Part shown: in pieces, positions 23,730 through 37,200 of the stretch
Layout of the letters: every line of letters begins with the position of its first letter
How positions within the stretch are numbered: the first letter of the stretch is position 1
Source: Purshia tridentata
Lineage: Eukaryota > Streptophyta > Magnoliopsida > Rosales > Rosaceae
NCBI GenBank assembly: GCA_003254885.1
Contig: QANT01001080.1
Span: 81,846-145,845, forward strand
Direction of reading: 5' to 3'
DNA: 64,000 bases
Made by a program: the position numbers and the translations under genes
Notes under the pieces: model-generated
Seen by the model: the letters and a program-made list of their open reading frames with translations, nothing else
The model's database searches: none
Told to the model about the DNA's origin: nothing

Positions 23730-24895
23730 TAGGGGTGGGTTTGGTACGGTAACCGTACCGAAACACCAATATCGAATTCCGACTGCTAGGCGTCGAGATG
23801 AGTACTTTTTGCTCTGATACCGTACCGACAGTAATTAGTAACTATTCACTTCAGTATTGGTCGGAGAGGGATGGTGTCGGAGCAGTATTGAGCATCCTGA
23901 CAACAACAACACCAATAAAAAAATAAACCAGCAAAGACAAAATTCCAAATCAAAGATCAAAAATCACCCAACCCTTGCCTTTGATCTGTGTTGATGGAAA
24001 ACACCCGAAAGGGCCAAATAGGTGGGGGCGTCAGAGATGATGGCTTTCTAAAACTGAAAGTGACTAAGTGAGGCTAGGTTACTAGGATTATGAGATTGGG
24101 TTAATGGGATTATGTGTGGTGAGAGACTGGGTTCATGGGAAGCAGAAAAGAAAAGAGTTTGTTGGGCGGCGAAGAAGAGAAAGTCAAGAGAGAGAAAGAG
24201 AGATTGAATTAATGAATCCCTAAAGAAGAAAAAGAAGAGAAAATTGAGGGAGAAATCATGTAAGGTAAGTTAACTTAATTAAGCAAGTGATGGACCTTGG
24301 TCATAAAGGAAAATATAAGTGACCACTAATTAAATCCAGCCCATTAAATTCATAATCCATTAGTTCAAATGGTTTTGTCCAGAAGAATCCACTTTCTTCT
24401 AATCTTCATCATTTGTTGATTTTTATCCCTCACATAATCTATCTCTTCGCCTCCATCTCCCTTTATCCCTCAATCTCACTCATAAATCCCTTCTTCATAA
24501 CCCACCTATAAATATGTACTTGATCATATCGTCCAAATAAAAGTCGTGGACACCATTGAACTCACTTGTGAAATCTGAAAGGAAAAGTGGTTGATCTGGT
24601 TGTGGATTTGATGTTGCGAAAGAGAGAAAGAGGGAGGTTGGTTTGGTTCTTGGTGTTATGGGTTTTAGGGGAGTGGGTGAAAGTAGAGTGAGTGAGAAAG
24701 ACGAAGATTGGAGTAGTTCCCGTATCGGTATTCTGACAATTTGGAGTATCCAATATCGTGTTCGATGTCGATATGAGCGGTACGGTACGGTTTTTTATGC
24801 CGATACCGAGAATTCAAACTAACAACCATACCGACCGGACGGAATCGAAACGGAGCTCGGTATTTTTCAATTGAGCAGTAAAAAAACCAGCCCTA
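23730..24895. mobile_element. hAT-like non-autonomous DNA element, 1.17 kb
   Basis: The ends are inverted: TAGGGGTGGGTTT at the left, and at the right the reverse complement of TAGGGCTGGTTTT. The flanks AAGGAACG (23722-23729) and AAGGAAAG (24896-24903) match in 7 of 8 bases, the 8-bp target duplication size of hAT elements. Inner terminal regions are rich in GGTACGG and CCGTACC motifs. No transposase frame is present, so it would need a partner in trans. Confidence 0.75.
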
Positions 24896-25168
24896 AAGGA
24901 AAGCCTCCACCCTCTACACTTTGTAAGGACCTCTCTACCTCATTATTTGAGACATTTTTACATTATCGAATTTCTACACATCTTCACACAAAGGGAAAAA
25001 GCATTCAAATTTGAAAGAAAGAAGAAGGAGCTGCAAGGAGGCAAAGCCCTAGGGCTTAGGCGCAAGCTTCCTAGCTTGTTGCCTTAGCCCTAGCCGCCGC
25101 TTCCCCTTTGGTTTTTCTTCTTGTTTTTTCTTTTTTTGTTTTCCTTTGTTAATTAATTAGTTTGTTCT

Positions 25169-26784
25169 TGAAGTTTGGTACAAAGTGCTTTAACACCCTA
25201 AAGCACCTAAGTAAAACAACGATCACTGATCGGACCCAATTTTAAAACTATTTGACAAGACTGAACCAATCAAACACACTCAAGTCTGTACGACAGATGC
25301 ACAGCCCAAGAAACACAACCAGCAAGCATTTCAAATAATCATGTGAGGAGTGACAACCTAGGCACTCAAGGATCCATCAAAATAGGCATCCCAGTGCTAG
25401 CCACAACTAGAGTGAGGTGTGTGATGCTAGATTAGATTCAGTTCATCAGTTGTAATATTATCAACCATAAAACCAGGTCTGATAGCATATGACAAAGAGT
25501 TAAACCCAAGTTATACAAATGGCAAATAAACCCAGCAATCACAAGGAGGAAACACACAAGTTGTTCACCCAGAAAAACCTCAAAGGGTTAAAAAACTGGG
25601 GGTCTTATTCGCTGACCAAGCAATCCAATATGTTGAGGTTCAATACAAAGTCTATATCAGCACACAAGCTCATTTACTTACTCTAAAGCTAAGTAGCAGC
25701 TAGCATACCCACTTTGTGCAACCATCAACCAACAAGCCAAGAGTCATTTACGTTGTTGGCAGCTCTATCCTCTAGCTCATCAACACGTAGCACCCAATTT
25801 GCAACTTGCTTGTGGATCTTCAAGATATGGAAGTGATATGCAATATTTTGGGTTAACAAGATCAACTCCTTCAACAAAACAAAATTTGAAGAAGCCAATA
25901 TAAACCTATATCTAAAAACTAGAGTGATGTGTTTATGCTTTTGAAGAAATCTGAAACCCATACACAAAACCCATTTAGTTTTTAGATAAAATAAATCAAG
26001 AAATGAACACAAGAAAATTTTCAAAGAAAAACTTTCAACTCTTGAAAAATAAAATACCCATTTGGTCTCACCAAAAACTCAGCTCAAGGGCTGCTCAAAA
26101 CATACCAAAAATGTGAGCCCCAAAAGGATTGAAGGGCTGCCCGTACCTTGTAGCAGCAGCCACACACACGCACACCCACACGGTTTCACATGGCAGCCAA
26201 TAATAGGCTCAAGTCCTAACAAACTTTCAGGACAGCTCATAGCCGAATATGCCAAAGGGAATCTGAAGATTCGTGTGGGAGAGGGGCTGAGTTGTTTTGG
26301 GAAAGTTTCCATTTTCAGAAAAGAGGATTTGGGGAAGATGATGAATAGTGCAGAAATAAGAAACCCATTTAAAAGCTGATGTGGGCTGAGGAATGAAAGA
26401 GAAGAGTAAAGGCCTAATCATAAGAAGTCAGAAAATTAAAAACGTGCAAATACCCATTTAGGAGAGTGACCCACATAAAAGACTCTCACGTGGGATCACT
26501 TAATATTCACAAGAAATTATGTGCAGTTCCCGTGCCAGAAAAGTGTAGTGTATGATATGTCATAGACCAGTCAAAACATGCACTACTCTGTGAAAAACTG
26601 ATGTTACGTGAAATGCATGATATGGGTATTACCTTAGGCATGAGGGATGTAGGACCAGCTGTGTAGACTTCATTGCACACTCAAATGTTCCTAACTTAGT
26701 CTAGAGCTTGTGTGAGATTCAAATTTAAAATAATTACAAGCTGTTTTGTCAAGAAAATTGCCAATACAAAACTTGAAACTAACA
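25169..26784 (-). mobile_element. Ty1/copia solo LTR, same family as 6792-8398
   Basis: 1616 bp, TGAAGTTTGG ... AACTAACA, collinear with the 5' LTR at 6792-8398. It has a perfect 5-bp target duplication GTTCT at 25164-25168 and 26785-26789 and no internal region, so it is a solo LTR. It interrupts the plus-strand G2 LTR, whose sequence continues on both sides. Confidence 0.92.
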
Positions 26785-29187
26785 GTTCTTACTTTCATTA
26801 TGGATTCCATGATTATTTTTATAATACAAGTTAGTTCTTTTATTTTCTGCTTTATATTTTGAGTTTATTATTGCTTTGCTTAATTGGATGATGAAATCCT
26901 GATTTTGAGTTATGTAATGGTGACACTTGTGTTTTCATTTGATGCATGTGGTAAATCTTGGATCTCTGTTATAATTGATTCTGTTTGTGTTACACCTCTG
27001 ATTGATCATATTAGGTTATATGCATCTAGATTTTGTTATGGGGTTAGGGGATGATATCCAAATCACTAATTCTACTAGGTAACAAAGGGGTATCCAAAAA
27101 ACGTATCTTTGAGGTAAGGGATCATAGATTCTCATATAAGACTCTAAGTGTTTGCCGTTCTTACATGTACTTAATGACTTTTTGCATGGTTAACAGCTTA
27201 AGTAGATAATATTTGTCACTTCTTTTGAACATGTTTAGTTAATTAGGTTAATTTGTGATAATCAAGTTATTAGTCTATACATTAGGGGAACGATAATTAG
27301 GTGAGTGTCCGATAACCAAGGCCTCCCGGTTGGTAAACTTTATTACATGTATGCATCATGTTAGATTGCTTGATTGTATTTCTATATTTTGGTGGTGGAT
27401 TCTAAATTCTTAGCAATGCAATAGTATTAGTGTTTTTATTTATATTTTTTTAACCTAATCTAAAACTCTTTTCTGTGTGTATGCGTTAGTGTTTTTAATA
27501 TGTCAAGTTGAGTTGGTTTATTGATACTATATCCATTCCCTGTGGGATCGACCTCGTACTTTGCACCCTTTGCTACTCTGCGATTCTTGCACTTGCGAGT
27601 ATACTTAGAGTTGGAATAAATGTTTAATAATTTTATTTAAAGAGAACAACAACAGAAGGCAAGCAAATTCAAGTACAAATTAAATTGATGATGAAATGAG
27701 ATTTGAGATTTTGGGGTTCACACTAACCCTTCCATGTAACAAATAATGCAATGAGTGATTATGCCAAATTAGATATATTAGATTCCTTCCTAACCTCCGA
27801 TCAAGGTGAATAAAGGCACATCCACTTTCATGTTATCAACTACACCAACCTAGGTGATAGCTAACTACCTAAGATTCATGTCATAGCAAACTTTAGGTGC
27901 ATAAAGTTCTAAGAATGAGAAATCCAAGCAATTAAAACAATCCAACCAAGGTGCTTTTAAATTTCCATACTCTTATGCAATATACTTTAGAAACTAAAGG
28001 TTACCAATCTCTAATTTATACATGATAACATTGCTCATGTACACAAGTGGTAAATTCATACATATAAGTTATGATCATTAAATTAGCATAAGAGCATATA
28101 TATATCCGAAAAGACAATTATATCACAAAAACATGAGTTCATTACATGGTTAGGCTAGGGCTACATCCCTAGCCCCAAATCAAGAAACCACTCACTATCC
28201 ATAAAAGTTACAAACAACATCACAAATTGAAACAAAAATGGAAACAAGAGGGAAAAGAGAAAACTATAGATGTTGAAGCCAAGCTCTCAAGGGTTGTCAC
28301 ACTTCCAAAGATGCCCAAAATAGCTTCTTATCTTAAATGCGTCCAAGCTCCTTTTGCAAGAATGGCAATGAATAAGGTGGAATGGGTTCTGTGATGGTGT
28401 TTGGTTTTTTGGAGAGGAAGTATTGATGGAGGGAAGAGAGAGAAAAGAAATGATGGAGAGAGGGGAAAGGCTAGGGTTTTGGAAGATGAAAGATGAGATG
28501 TGTGTTTTTAAGATGAGATGATGAAATGGATCATAGAATGAGGGTTTTTTTGTATGGTGAGAGGTAAATTCAAATTTACGAGTATGAGAGTGGTTGTGAT
28601 GAGGGAAAGAAAAGATGAAGACATAAGGTTAGGTGAGTTCAAAAATTTGAATATTTCATCTTTTCTCTCATGGTATGATTCTTTAGGGTTGTGGAGATAG
28701 ATGGATGCCCAAATTACCTTAATTAGAGACTTGACAATATTGAATTCTGCTTTTCCTAGAAATGGGTAAGAAAGAGGAGGGTAGAAACACATGTGAAGCA
28801 TCTTCCCAAAATAGAAAATATGTTTTCTGACCATTTGTACTTTTGTTGTCAGAAATTCTGAGTTGTCTTTAGACTGCAATTTGAATACCATAACCAACCC
28901 AAAAAATTACAAACTATATTGTCATGGAAAGCCCTGGATATCCTCTTCCAAACGTATATCATATGCACCAATACAAGGTCAGATGAAACAGTTATGATCT
29001 AAACAATGTAGGTGACTCAGTTTTCTTCAGGAATAGTTTAGGGCTAACTTTGAAATTCAAAATGAACACCTAACAAGCCTTCAAATGTAAAGAAATATAA
29101 CCTACAAAAACTTCAAGGTGTTAACTTCCATCTCCAATTGGATTCATGTCAAAATCTAATTAAGAGAACAAATGGTACAATTTCACA

Positions 29188-32100
29188 TTTTGTTACTTGG
29201 AAGCCAAAAATACAAAACTAACAGCCAACTCATTGGCTGTAATCTTCAGAGATTCATCTTCCTTAGCGCCATCTAGTAAGGATTGGAAGGTGACTCCTTC
29301 CTCATACAGCTCAACCTCTACAAAGTTACCAAAAGCTAAAAAAGGCCGTATATTAGCCGGGATGATACTGATAGTGTTGTCATCATTCTAACATATGAGC
29401 AGTTGGTGCAAAGATGATGGGATACACCAACTTCTATGGATCCAATCTTTTCCAAGGAGAACATTGTATTGGGAAGACGAGTTTACCACAAGTTGTATCT
29501 CTTTTCTTCTTTACAACCACTACCTCTAATGAAATTGCTCCCATGACCTCCGCATCATCTCCTACAAAAGAACTTATTCTTACCTTGGTTAGGCCCAAAT
29601 CATGTTGTGTTTTCTTCAACTTCTTCAAGGTGGATAAAGGCAAAATGTTAGCAGCTACTCCATTATCCACAAACACTTTGTTCATTGGTATCCCCTCTAT
29701 GTGTGCCCGGATATATAATGCCCTAATTAGCCTAGCCATTGCGTCTGTTAGCCTACCAAGGCATGCTCTCAACTGATTGCTAAGGTCATCACCATGTTCT
29801 TTGAGCCATGCAAACTACCTACAATTATTCTCTTCTTGGTTTGCTACTTGTTCATCTATCTCCGCCCAAGCTTCCTCTTCAGCTATTACATCTCTTTCCA
29901 ATTGGGCCACTTGTTCTGGCCTTGCTTCGAATTCTAGAGGCAATGTGATAATCATGCCACACTCTGTTGGTCTTGAAGTTCCAACATCAATGTGATCTTC
30001 CTGGAGGTGATATCTTCAGTATGGGCTTCTTTTCACTTTTATTTTCTTCTTCTATTTCTTCTTTGTAATACTCTTTATCGAGATCATTTCCTAGGTAGTC
30101 TTCCTCACCGCCCTCTTTCATTCCATATTTTGGTAGGAGTTGTCCTCATTCTTTTTTTCCTTTTTAGTTGAGTCTTTGTTCTCTTCCGTTAAGAAATCAG
30201 AATTTGATGGAGGATCCTTGGAAGGGAGATGAGAATCAACCTTAATTAGGTCTACTTCCTTTTCAGGAATTAAGACCATTTCTTGGTCGTTTTTGCCTTC
30301 AAACGGTTCGACCAAAGATTGGTCGGTCTCAATTTTAGAAGCTTCAACCATTGGTTGGTCTATGTCAACTTTGTTGATTATGACTTTCTTTTCATTGATC
30401 TCAAATGCACCGGTCAAGTGAGCCTCAAGCATGTTTATTACTTCCTCTTTTTCATTTGGTACAACCATCACCTTGGTCCCTTCGATTTCTCTTTTGACCT
30501 TAGGTACATCAACCATACCAATCTCGATTGAATCATCACTCCTTAAAAGCTTGACCTCTCATTTCCTCAATTTCTCTCTAAGGTCTCTCCTTCTCTTTTT
30601 CAACTTCTACCCTGAAAGCTTTGAGCACCACTTTACATTGGCACCTACTACATAACACGATTCCTTTGATTGGGATTGATTTTTCTTTCGGTCGAGTTGT
30701 CACCTTTTGAACTGGCTGATAGTCTTTTTTCAGAGATTGCCTTTCTTGTGATGGTCTATTATTCTCTTCTTAACCTTCTTCTTACCATGTCGATCAGAAT
30801 CAAAAGAGTGTAAGTTGACCATATTAACCTGAATCTTTGGAAAAGGATCATTTTCCACTCCCATTGGTGCCTTATCCTTGTCCAGGAACCTCAAGGTTCT
30901 CTTATCAATCAAGTCTTGCACAATGTAGCAAAATATGACACAATTAGCAGTAGAGTGAGTCCATGCATTGTGCCATTTACAATAAGTCTTATCTTTGAGG
31001 TCATTCGCCGGTGGAACCACCTAGCTGTTGGTTAGCTTGATATGCTTTTCGACCAGTAGCTGATCAAATATATGTTCAGCCTTTGAAAAATCAAATGTGA
31101 ACGCCCTAGTTGAGGATCCTTTTTGTTTGTAGGAGAAACTCACTTGTTGCATTTTCTAGTCTTTTGAGGCCCTTACTAAGGCCTTGCAAACATGAGGCTT
31201 GGAAATCACGATTTCAACCGCATTGACCTTGGCTAATTCTTCATCTGATTCAATCTCCAATTGCTCAAGCTCTTCCTCCAACTCCACCATCTAAATGCTT
31301 GGCTTATTTTTGTTCCATGCAGCCTTTACCACCATCCTTTTCTGGCGTTCCTCCTTTAGAATAGCTTCATACCTATCTACCCTCATCAACAAGTCATAGA
31401 GGTCTCAAAACTCCACTCCTTCAAACTTCTTCCGAAGCTGCAAAGACAAGCCGTTCTTAGCCAACTTCACGAATTTGCTTTCTGGCAATGGCACCGTGCA
31501 TCTACTTCTTGCAAGTCTAAATCGAGTGATGTACTCTTGAGCTAAGCAGGCCAAGTCAGCCATTGACACTTTAGGCTCATGGCGATAAAATTGTTCATAG
31601 AAAAGTCACTCCATGGTTTGCCAATTCGGAACTGAGTTGACCGGTAGACTCCAGTGAATGAGTTAGGAAACATCTTAAGTTTCAAATTGTCATTATTTGC
31701 AACTTCAACACATTTGGCCATGAATCGGCCTATATGTTTAATAAAAGATTGATAATCTTGACCAGAGAACAAAGTAAAATCAGGAACTTTGTAACCTCTT
31801 GGGTACTCTGTTTGATCCATAATGTCAAGATATACATTGGTCAGGTTGTCCTCCTTGCCAAAGGCTTATACATGTCCTGGACAACCATTTTGATCATATT
31901 CTATCAATTCCGATTGGTGGTTGGCCGAGTCCAGCATGGTTATCCCCAACATGGTTGTTAACTCCATAGTTGTCCCCACCTTGGTTGTTAGCGACTTGAA
32001 GGTTTTGCACACGGTCATTATTTTGGGCGTTGCCATTGCCCCCCAGTCCTTGTTGAAGGCGAACTTGGTTCAGCATAGGTAATGGCCTATAGTTCTCAAT

Positions 32101-32570
32101 AACTGGCGTTGGATTGGCTATGGGTGGATTTTGGCCATGTCCAGCTTGGACAATGTGTTGTCCAATTTGGACACCTATACCAGCGATGCTGGTGGCCATC
32201 ACATTGTTGGTCCACTCAATTAGGTCCAACACGGTATTGACCTGAGTCACCACGGTCTGTAGATGAGTTTGATTTATTTGACTCTTCCCTTACCAAGTGG
32301 ATGAGTTGTTGGACATCTTCAGCAGTCCGGATTCAGCTATAACAATGGCTCAATCTTTTCTGGAACATCCTCAATCTCAACATCATCATAACCTTCAGCA
32401 TGCACATTCCGGTCCACTCCTTAATCATTCTTGGGTTGAATAGGCTGGTTTTGGCTTTGCTGACCAACATGGAGCTTTCTTCTGAAATCAAGGTTGGATT
32501 GACTCATAGTGCCAGAAGTCTTGCCACCGGTCTGGCTATTTGGGCTTGCATGATTCTTCGTCATTGAGTC
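29188..32570 (-). pseudogene. Ty3/gypsy Tat/Ogre-like gag and protease (broken)
   Basis: The minus strand starts near 32565 (MTKNHASPNSQ). The gag core at 31340-31820 has YPRGYKVPDFTLFSGQD, KHIGRFMAKC and LRKKFEGVEF. Next comes the CKWHNAWTHSTANCVIF zinc-like block of Tat/Ogre gags (30730-31020), a Glu/Asp-rich region (30118-30516), and the protease with VFVDNGVAANILPLSTL (29434-29772), where D-N-G stands at the active site as in related elements. Several stops and frame changes. No RT or integrase follows before the junction with the Athila-like LTR at about 29187. Confidence 0.8.
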
Positions 32571-32650
32571 CTGACAAGGAAACGCCTAATTACAATTAGG
32601 AAACACACATGTATTAGCAACCATGCAAAGTTAACAAATATAATAAATAT

Positions 32651-32669
32651 GGTCCCATTGAGTGTGCCA
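32651..32669 (-). other. Candidate primer-binding site of Tat-like element
   Basis: The minus strand reads TGGCACACTCAATGGGACC, six bases after a possible LTR end ...GCAAACA. The position and the TGG start fit a PBS; I cannot assign the tRNA with confidence. Confidence 0.45.
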
Positions 32670-32675
32670 AATATA

Positions 32676-34216
32676 TGTTTGCTTGTTTTTCGCTAAGGTT
32701 GGCCAAAAGAAACACTTTGGTCCGTTTTTATGTAATTGTAGGGCGTGCCATTGTCAAGCCAAGTTTTGGCCCGATCAAAATGAAATTGTGATTGAATTGG
32801 GTTATTGGGCCGAATTGATTCTTATTGAACAATTGATCAGCTAAGCTAGGAACCATTCTTGCCCTAGGTTCTTTTCAAGTCTCGGGGACAAGGCCTTTGT
32901 AACAAACAATTAGTAGAAAGATGGATCAAATTGAAAACTTAAATAAAGCTTTTAAGTAAATTGCAAGGAATGTAAAGTGCATTAAATTAAAGAAAATTGA
33001 AGAACAAGAACTTGAAGTAAAGGCACTTGGAAATAAAGTGCAAAAAAGGTAAAAGCAATTGTATTGAAATTGAATCGAAAAGCAAGAACAATAAGTAGAG
33101 TACTTGAAAGTAAATTGACAAGAAAAGTAAATCGATACTAAGCGCTTACTAGAGCAAAAACTAAAGAAAACTTAAAAGCATCTTGAACGGTAGCAACTAA
33201 AAAGAAATTGAAAGCAAAAGAACTTTGAGAGAAATTCTTGATAATTTGTGTTGTTTGTCTTTGTGTCGAGAGGTCCTCTTCTTTTCTTGAATGCATGTAT
33301 TTATAGGGGCTAGCTAGGCAATGGACCATAACTTGGTCCAAAATTCCCTTTAGACTCCTAATCCGGATGGGATTTGAACTCTCTTGAATCTGAAATTCAA
33401 CCCGATTCTTCCTTGACAACCACGTGATCTTAATCATTGATGACCGATCAGAATCTTTTCCAAACTTGGACTCTTTATTTGAACATCTTAGCTTCTTGCT
33501 TCAACCGGGATGCTTAGCCTCCAAGACTTTCCGAATTCTTCCCTTGGGTGGATTAGAGTTGACCTTGCATTTAATTGGTGAAGGAAAGCTACAATACTTC
33601 CATCAATGAGCCTTGGACTTATCTCGGCTAGAGGGGCTCTTGATAAAGTCGTCTCGACCTTAAAATAGGCCAAAATCACTCTTTTACTCTGTAAAATTAA
33701 TAAATTGGCCCAAATAATAAGTAAAATAGTTTGGCCTTTACTTATTCAAGTCGGGCTATTTTCATGGTGTACCACTATCAACCAGCCTCATATAAGCATT
33801 TTCTACCTAGCCTCATATAGGAATTTCTACCCGGCCTCACATAGGAATTTCACCCGGTCTCATGGTTTGGTGAAATAAAGTTAGCCGGGTTGAGTACATG
33901 GTTTTTGAGTGTGGAAAATGTTGGGCAGATTGAAGAATTGGGAAAATGCAATTCGGGCAAAATAACTAATATTTTGGGATCAAGATAGCCCAGATAGAAT
34001 TAGACAAGAAAAGTCAGATGAACTACATAGAATGAGCCTGGATGAAACAATAGTAAAGGGACCAGATAGAATTTGGAGAAAGAGGCCGAACGACTTTTAT
34101 TGACTTTAGGTAGCCAAGTTTCATATTTCCTTCCAAAGAGGGTATGTTGGCTTCCATTTCTCATACTCTCCCTTCTCCAGTCACTTTTCCATCATAAGTG
34201 CCAATTTATGGCCCAA
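32676..34216 (-). mobile_element. Probable 5' LTR of the Tat/Ogre-like element
   Basis: Starts TGTTTGCTTG in plus orientation beside the candidate PBS. It contains a minus-strand TATA box (33297-33305). The right end is uncertain; I placed it at CCAAACA near 34216 because that mirrors the left end. The stretch to about 34500 could also belong to it. Confidence 0.45.
33297..33305 (-). promoter_or_regulatory. TATA box in Tat-like LTR
   Basis: The minus strand reads CCTATAAATACATGC, a good plant TATA context, about 740 nt upstream of the gag start and inside the putative LTR. Confidence 0.5.
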
Positions 34217-37200
34217 ACAACACTGTCAACTCCATCTATTATCTGAAGTTCTAGAGCTTCATTTTGAGTGATTTCATATAGTTGTAAAGAGAAGATTCAT
34301 AGCTTCAAAATGAGTACAAGATTGCTGATTTTCGTAAAGATTTGATAAGTCAAAAGTAAGGTCAAAGTTGAGATAAAAACTGGACAAATTGATGAAGTTG
34401 AGTTCGGGGGATAAAGTGAGAGGATTTACCCTTGTAATACAAAGTTCAGGGGCTAAAGTGAGAGAATTTATCTTTTAGAGGGCAAAGTGAAAAAAATAGT
34501 GTGTTTTAAGTGTAAATTTAATATAATTAGCTTTTTTATAATTATGAGACACTAATGATGTCACTAGTATGTAAGAAAAGTGGCAAGGAATGTAAATACA
34601 CCTATTTTTTAAGTCTAGTTATTACTGTTAATTTTTTCTTTTATTACATTTTAATCAATGCCCAATATTTAAATAATGCATTGACCATTATAGAATTAAA
34701 AATTATTTATTAATTTTTATAAAATTGACCCTATTACATATAATCATAAAGGGGTCATATATTGAGATTTTAGAATAATTGCTCAAAGTTGCCATCATTT
34801 GAAAGTCAGGCCATTTGGCTCCAATTATCCATATTAGCCTTTTGGCAAGCTTTAACACACATGCCAATTGTGATTTCTAATTATAATTTTTTTAATTATT
34901 TTTTTTACCTAATTATTTTAAAACTTTTGGAAATTTTGATAGTTTATAACTCCCCCTCTCCCCACTTACATTTGTACCCCTATTTTAATTACGTTAGTTT
35001 TATTTAACTCTTTAGTTTAGTAAAAGGTATTTTGGGAAAATCATAATTTGGTTAAACCTGTAATACCAAATTCTTCTCTTAATTTTATAATATTAAAGAT
35101 TAAAGATATAGGAGAAGCCGTTCTCCTTTATATTGATCATTTTAGTGACATTACAATGAAAGCCAAAATTTAGGACTAACTCATTTAAGTTTCAGAAAAA
35201 TTAACCAAGCCAATAAATTGATAAAATATGAAGTTCTCAAAATTTCTTAATAGTATTTGTAATAGATTACTCATCTTATGAAAATTAATGCGTTATCTAG
35301 TATGAGATCAATCACTTTCTCAATAATGTCTATTATAACGCCATATAAACTCTAATATGTATGTCAATATATTTAGGGAGGAAGAATAACAATCTTCTTG
35401 ACAAAATAGCACAGGCAAAACTGATTAGGCATTTGTGGTTTGTTGATGCGTTTACCTCTAATTATGACTAAAATGAACATTTTATGTGATTGTTTTCTTA
35501 GTTTCTTCATTTGAGTTTAGGAAAGCTATGGCTATTTTGCACTTTTCCTTCAAGATTAGTACGTAGGTGAGGAGTTAACATGATAAAATATACATTATTT
35601 TAGTCCCCATAGTTTCATAAAATTTTCACTTTGGTCTCCTTTTTTCAATTTTGATAATTTTAATCCTGTAATTTCTTAACGTTTGCAATTCAGTCCAAAC
35701 TGTTAACTGCATTTATTGATGTTGTAGAAGAGTGCTTACTTCTATTTAGGGGTGGTAATTATGCACTGACAATTACTTCGACCAATTTGACCAACATGCA
35801 CTCATCCTTCTCAGTCTGCATCTCTCTCTCTCTTTCGTCCTCATCTGCAACTCTCAGCATCCCTCTTATCCCTCTCAGCAGCTCTTCATCCCTATTTGCA
35901 TCTCTCTGTCATGGCTTTCTGCATCTTTCAGACCACCACCCAGACTACCACCACCATCAACATAGCCTTGTCAGATCGGTTACTGCAACAATACCACCCG
36001 TACTTCTTTTGTTTAAATATCAATTTGGTGAAAACTTCATGGGTTGATGTTTATGTATTGCCCCATTAATAATCGAATTGAACACATTTCAATTAAGTTA
36101 TGATATGATCAGTATTTTATATTTAATTTAATTCAATAAAAAAATTAAACTATTGAATTGAAGGGATAAAGCAATTTAGTTGGGTTTTTTTTTTTTTTGG
36201 TAATGCAATTAAATGACTCATTTTAATTGGGCCTAAGATTTTTTACCCCATGTCAGAATTTTTAAGCTGTTTTGGCATTTTTAATATTTTTGGATGAAAA
36301 CACCCCTATGTGGAATTTTTGGTCGCCACATTTCCACCAGCTGGTCATCCTCTAAACTTTTACTAGCACAACCATGCAGACAAACTTAGGCTCCCCACTT
36401 GCCGACATCACCTCCCTCACAGCTAGCGACCTATCATCTCTTCCATCTATGTCTCTTTCCTTATCTCCCAACCCAAATCTTAAAAAAAAAAAAGCAAACT
36501 TAGATTTGGAAAACAAAAACAAAAGCAACAAGGTCTAGGTGTTTGGATGGTGGACAAGATCGATCTCTCAAAAGCAACTAATTATTCATCCATTGCCTCC
36601 ACCGATCTCTCAAAACCAGATCTAGATTCAATGGAGAGAAAGAAGACAATGCGAAAATTGCAAATTTCGAACTTTTGATGGGCAATGAGTTTGCATATTT
36701 GGAATTTTCAGTGGACATGGTGATGTAGCACTTTTTGGTGGACATAGTATTTACAGATGTGTCCATTGAAAATTCTACATATGTAAACCCATTGTCCACG
36801 AAAAAGTGCTACAAACACATTTGCAAACCTATGTCCATCAAAATTTTCATATCAATCTGTAACTTTTGTATTTTTATTTTATTTTCCATTGAATCCAAAT
36901 ATGGTTTTATCAGTTTCATTAATTCAGCAAAGGGAAAAAACCAAGTCAACAATTACAAATGTTTGCCATGTATATGGAGACGAAGTAAAATTAATATAAT
37001 ATATAGAAAGTAATTTAAGAATAAAAATCGAAAAAACACATCAGCCCATCAACAACCCCCACAGGCGATTTATTTGGGTACGTATATGAATTAATCAACC
37101 CATTTTTTATTTTTATTAATTTTCTTCCTTTAGTCTAATTATTATTTTTTTAATAAAGATTTTAATTAAAGAAAATAAATTACATAGCCACAACATTATG

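Larger units (their letters stand above)
22815..27651 (+). mobile_element. Nested plus-strand gypsy LTR (family G2), itself interrupted twice
   Basis: Homologous to the LTRs at 58651-60397 and 47853-48455: shared AGAGTGC..AGAAC..GGCCTTTTTG near 22870, a GTCAAAGTCAAAGG..TAGAAGCTTC block near 23230-23265, and CCATTCCCTGTGGGATCGAC near 27533. The right end is at ACAACA, 27651, by comparison with the 48-kb copy. The left end is degenerate, near 22815. It contains a hAT-like element (23730-24895) and a copia solo LTR (25169-26784). No PBS follows its end, so it is probably a solo LTR. Confidence 0.7.
22589..29187 (-). mobile_element. 5' LTR of the Athila-like element, heavily interrupted
   Basis: In plus orientation it starts TGTTAATTTCTCTACC beside the PBS. 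It is interrupted at about 22815 by a plus-strand LTR and resumes at about 27652. The resumed part (27652-29187) is AT-rich, non-coding sequence. The far end is my estimate, ATTTCACA near 29187, chosen because it mirrors the near end and because the neighbouring Tat-like coding trace stops there. Net length without insertions is about 1.8 kb. Confidence 0.6.
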
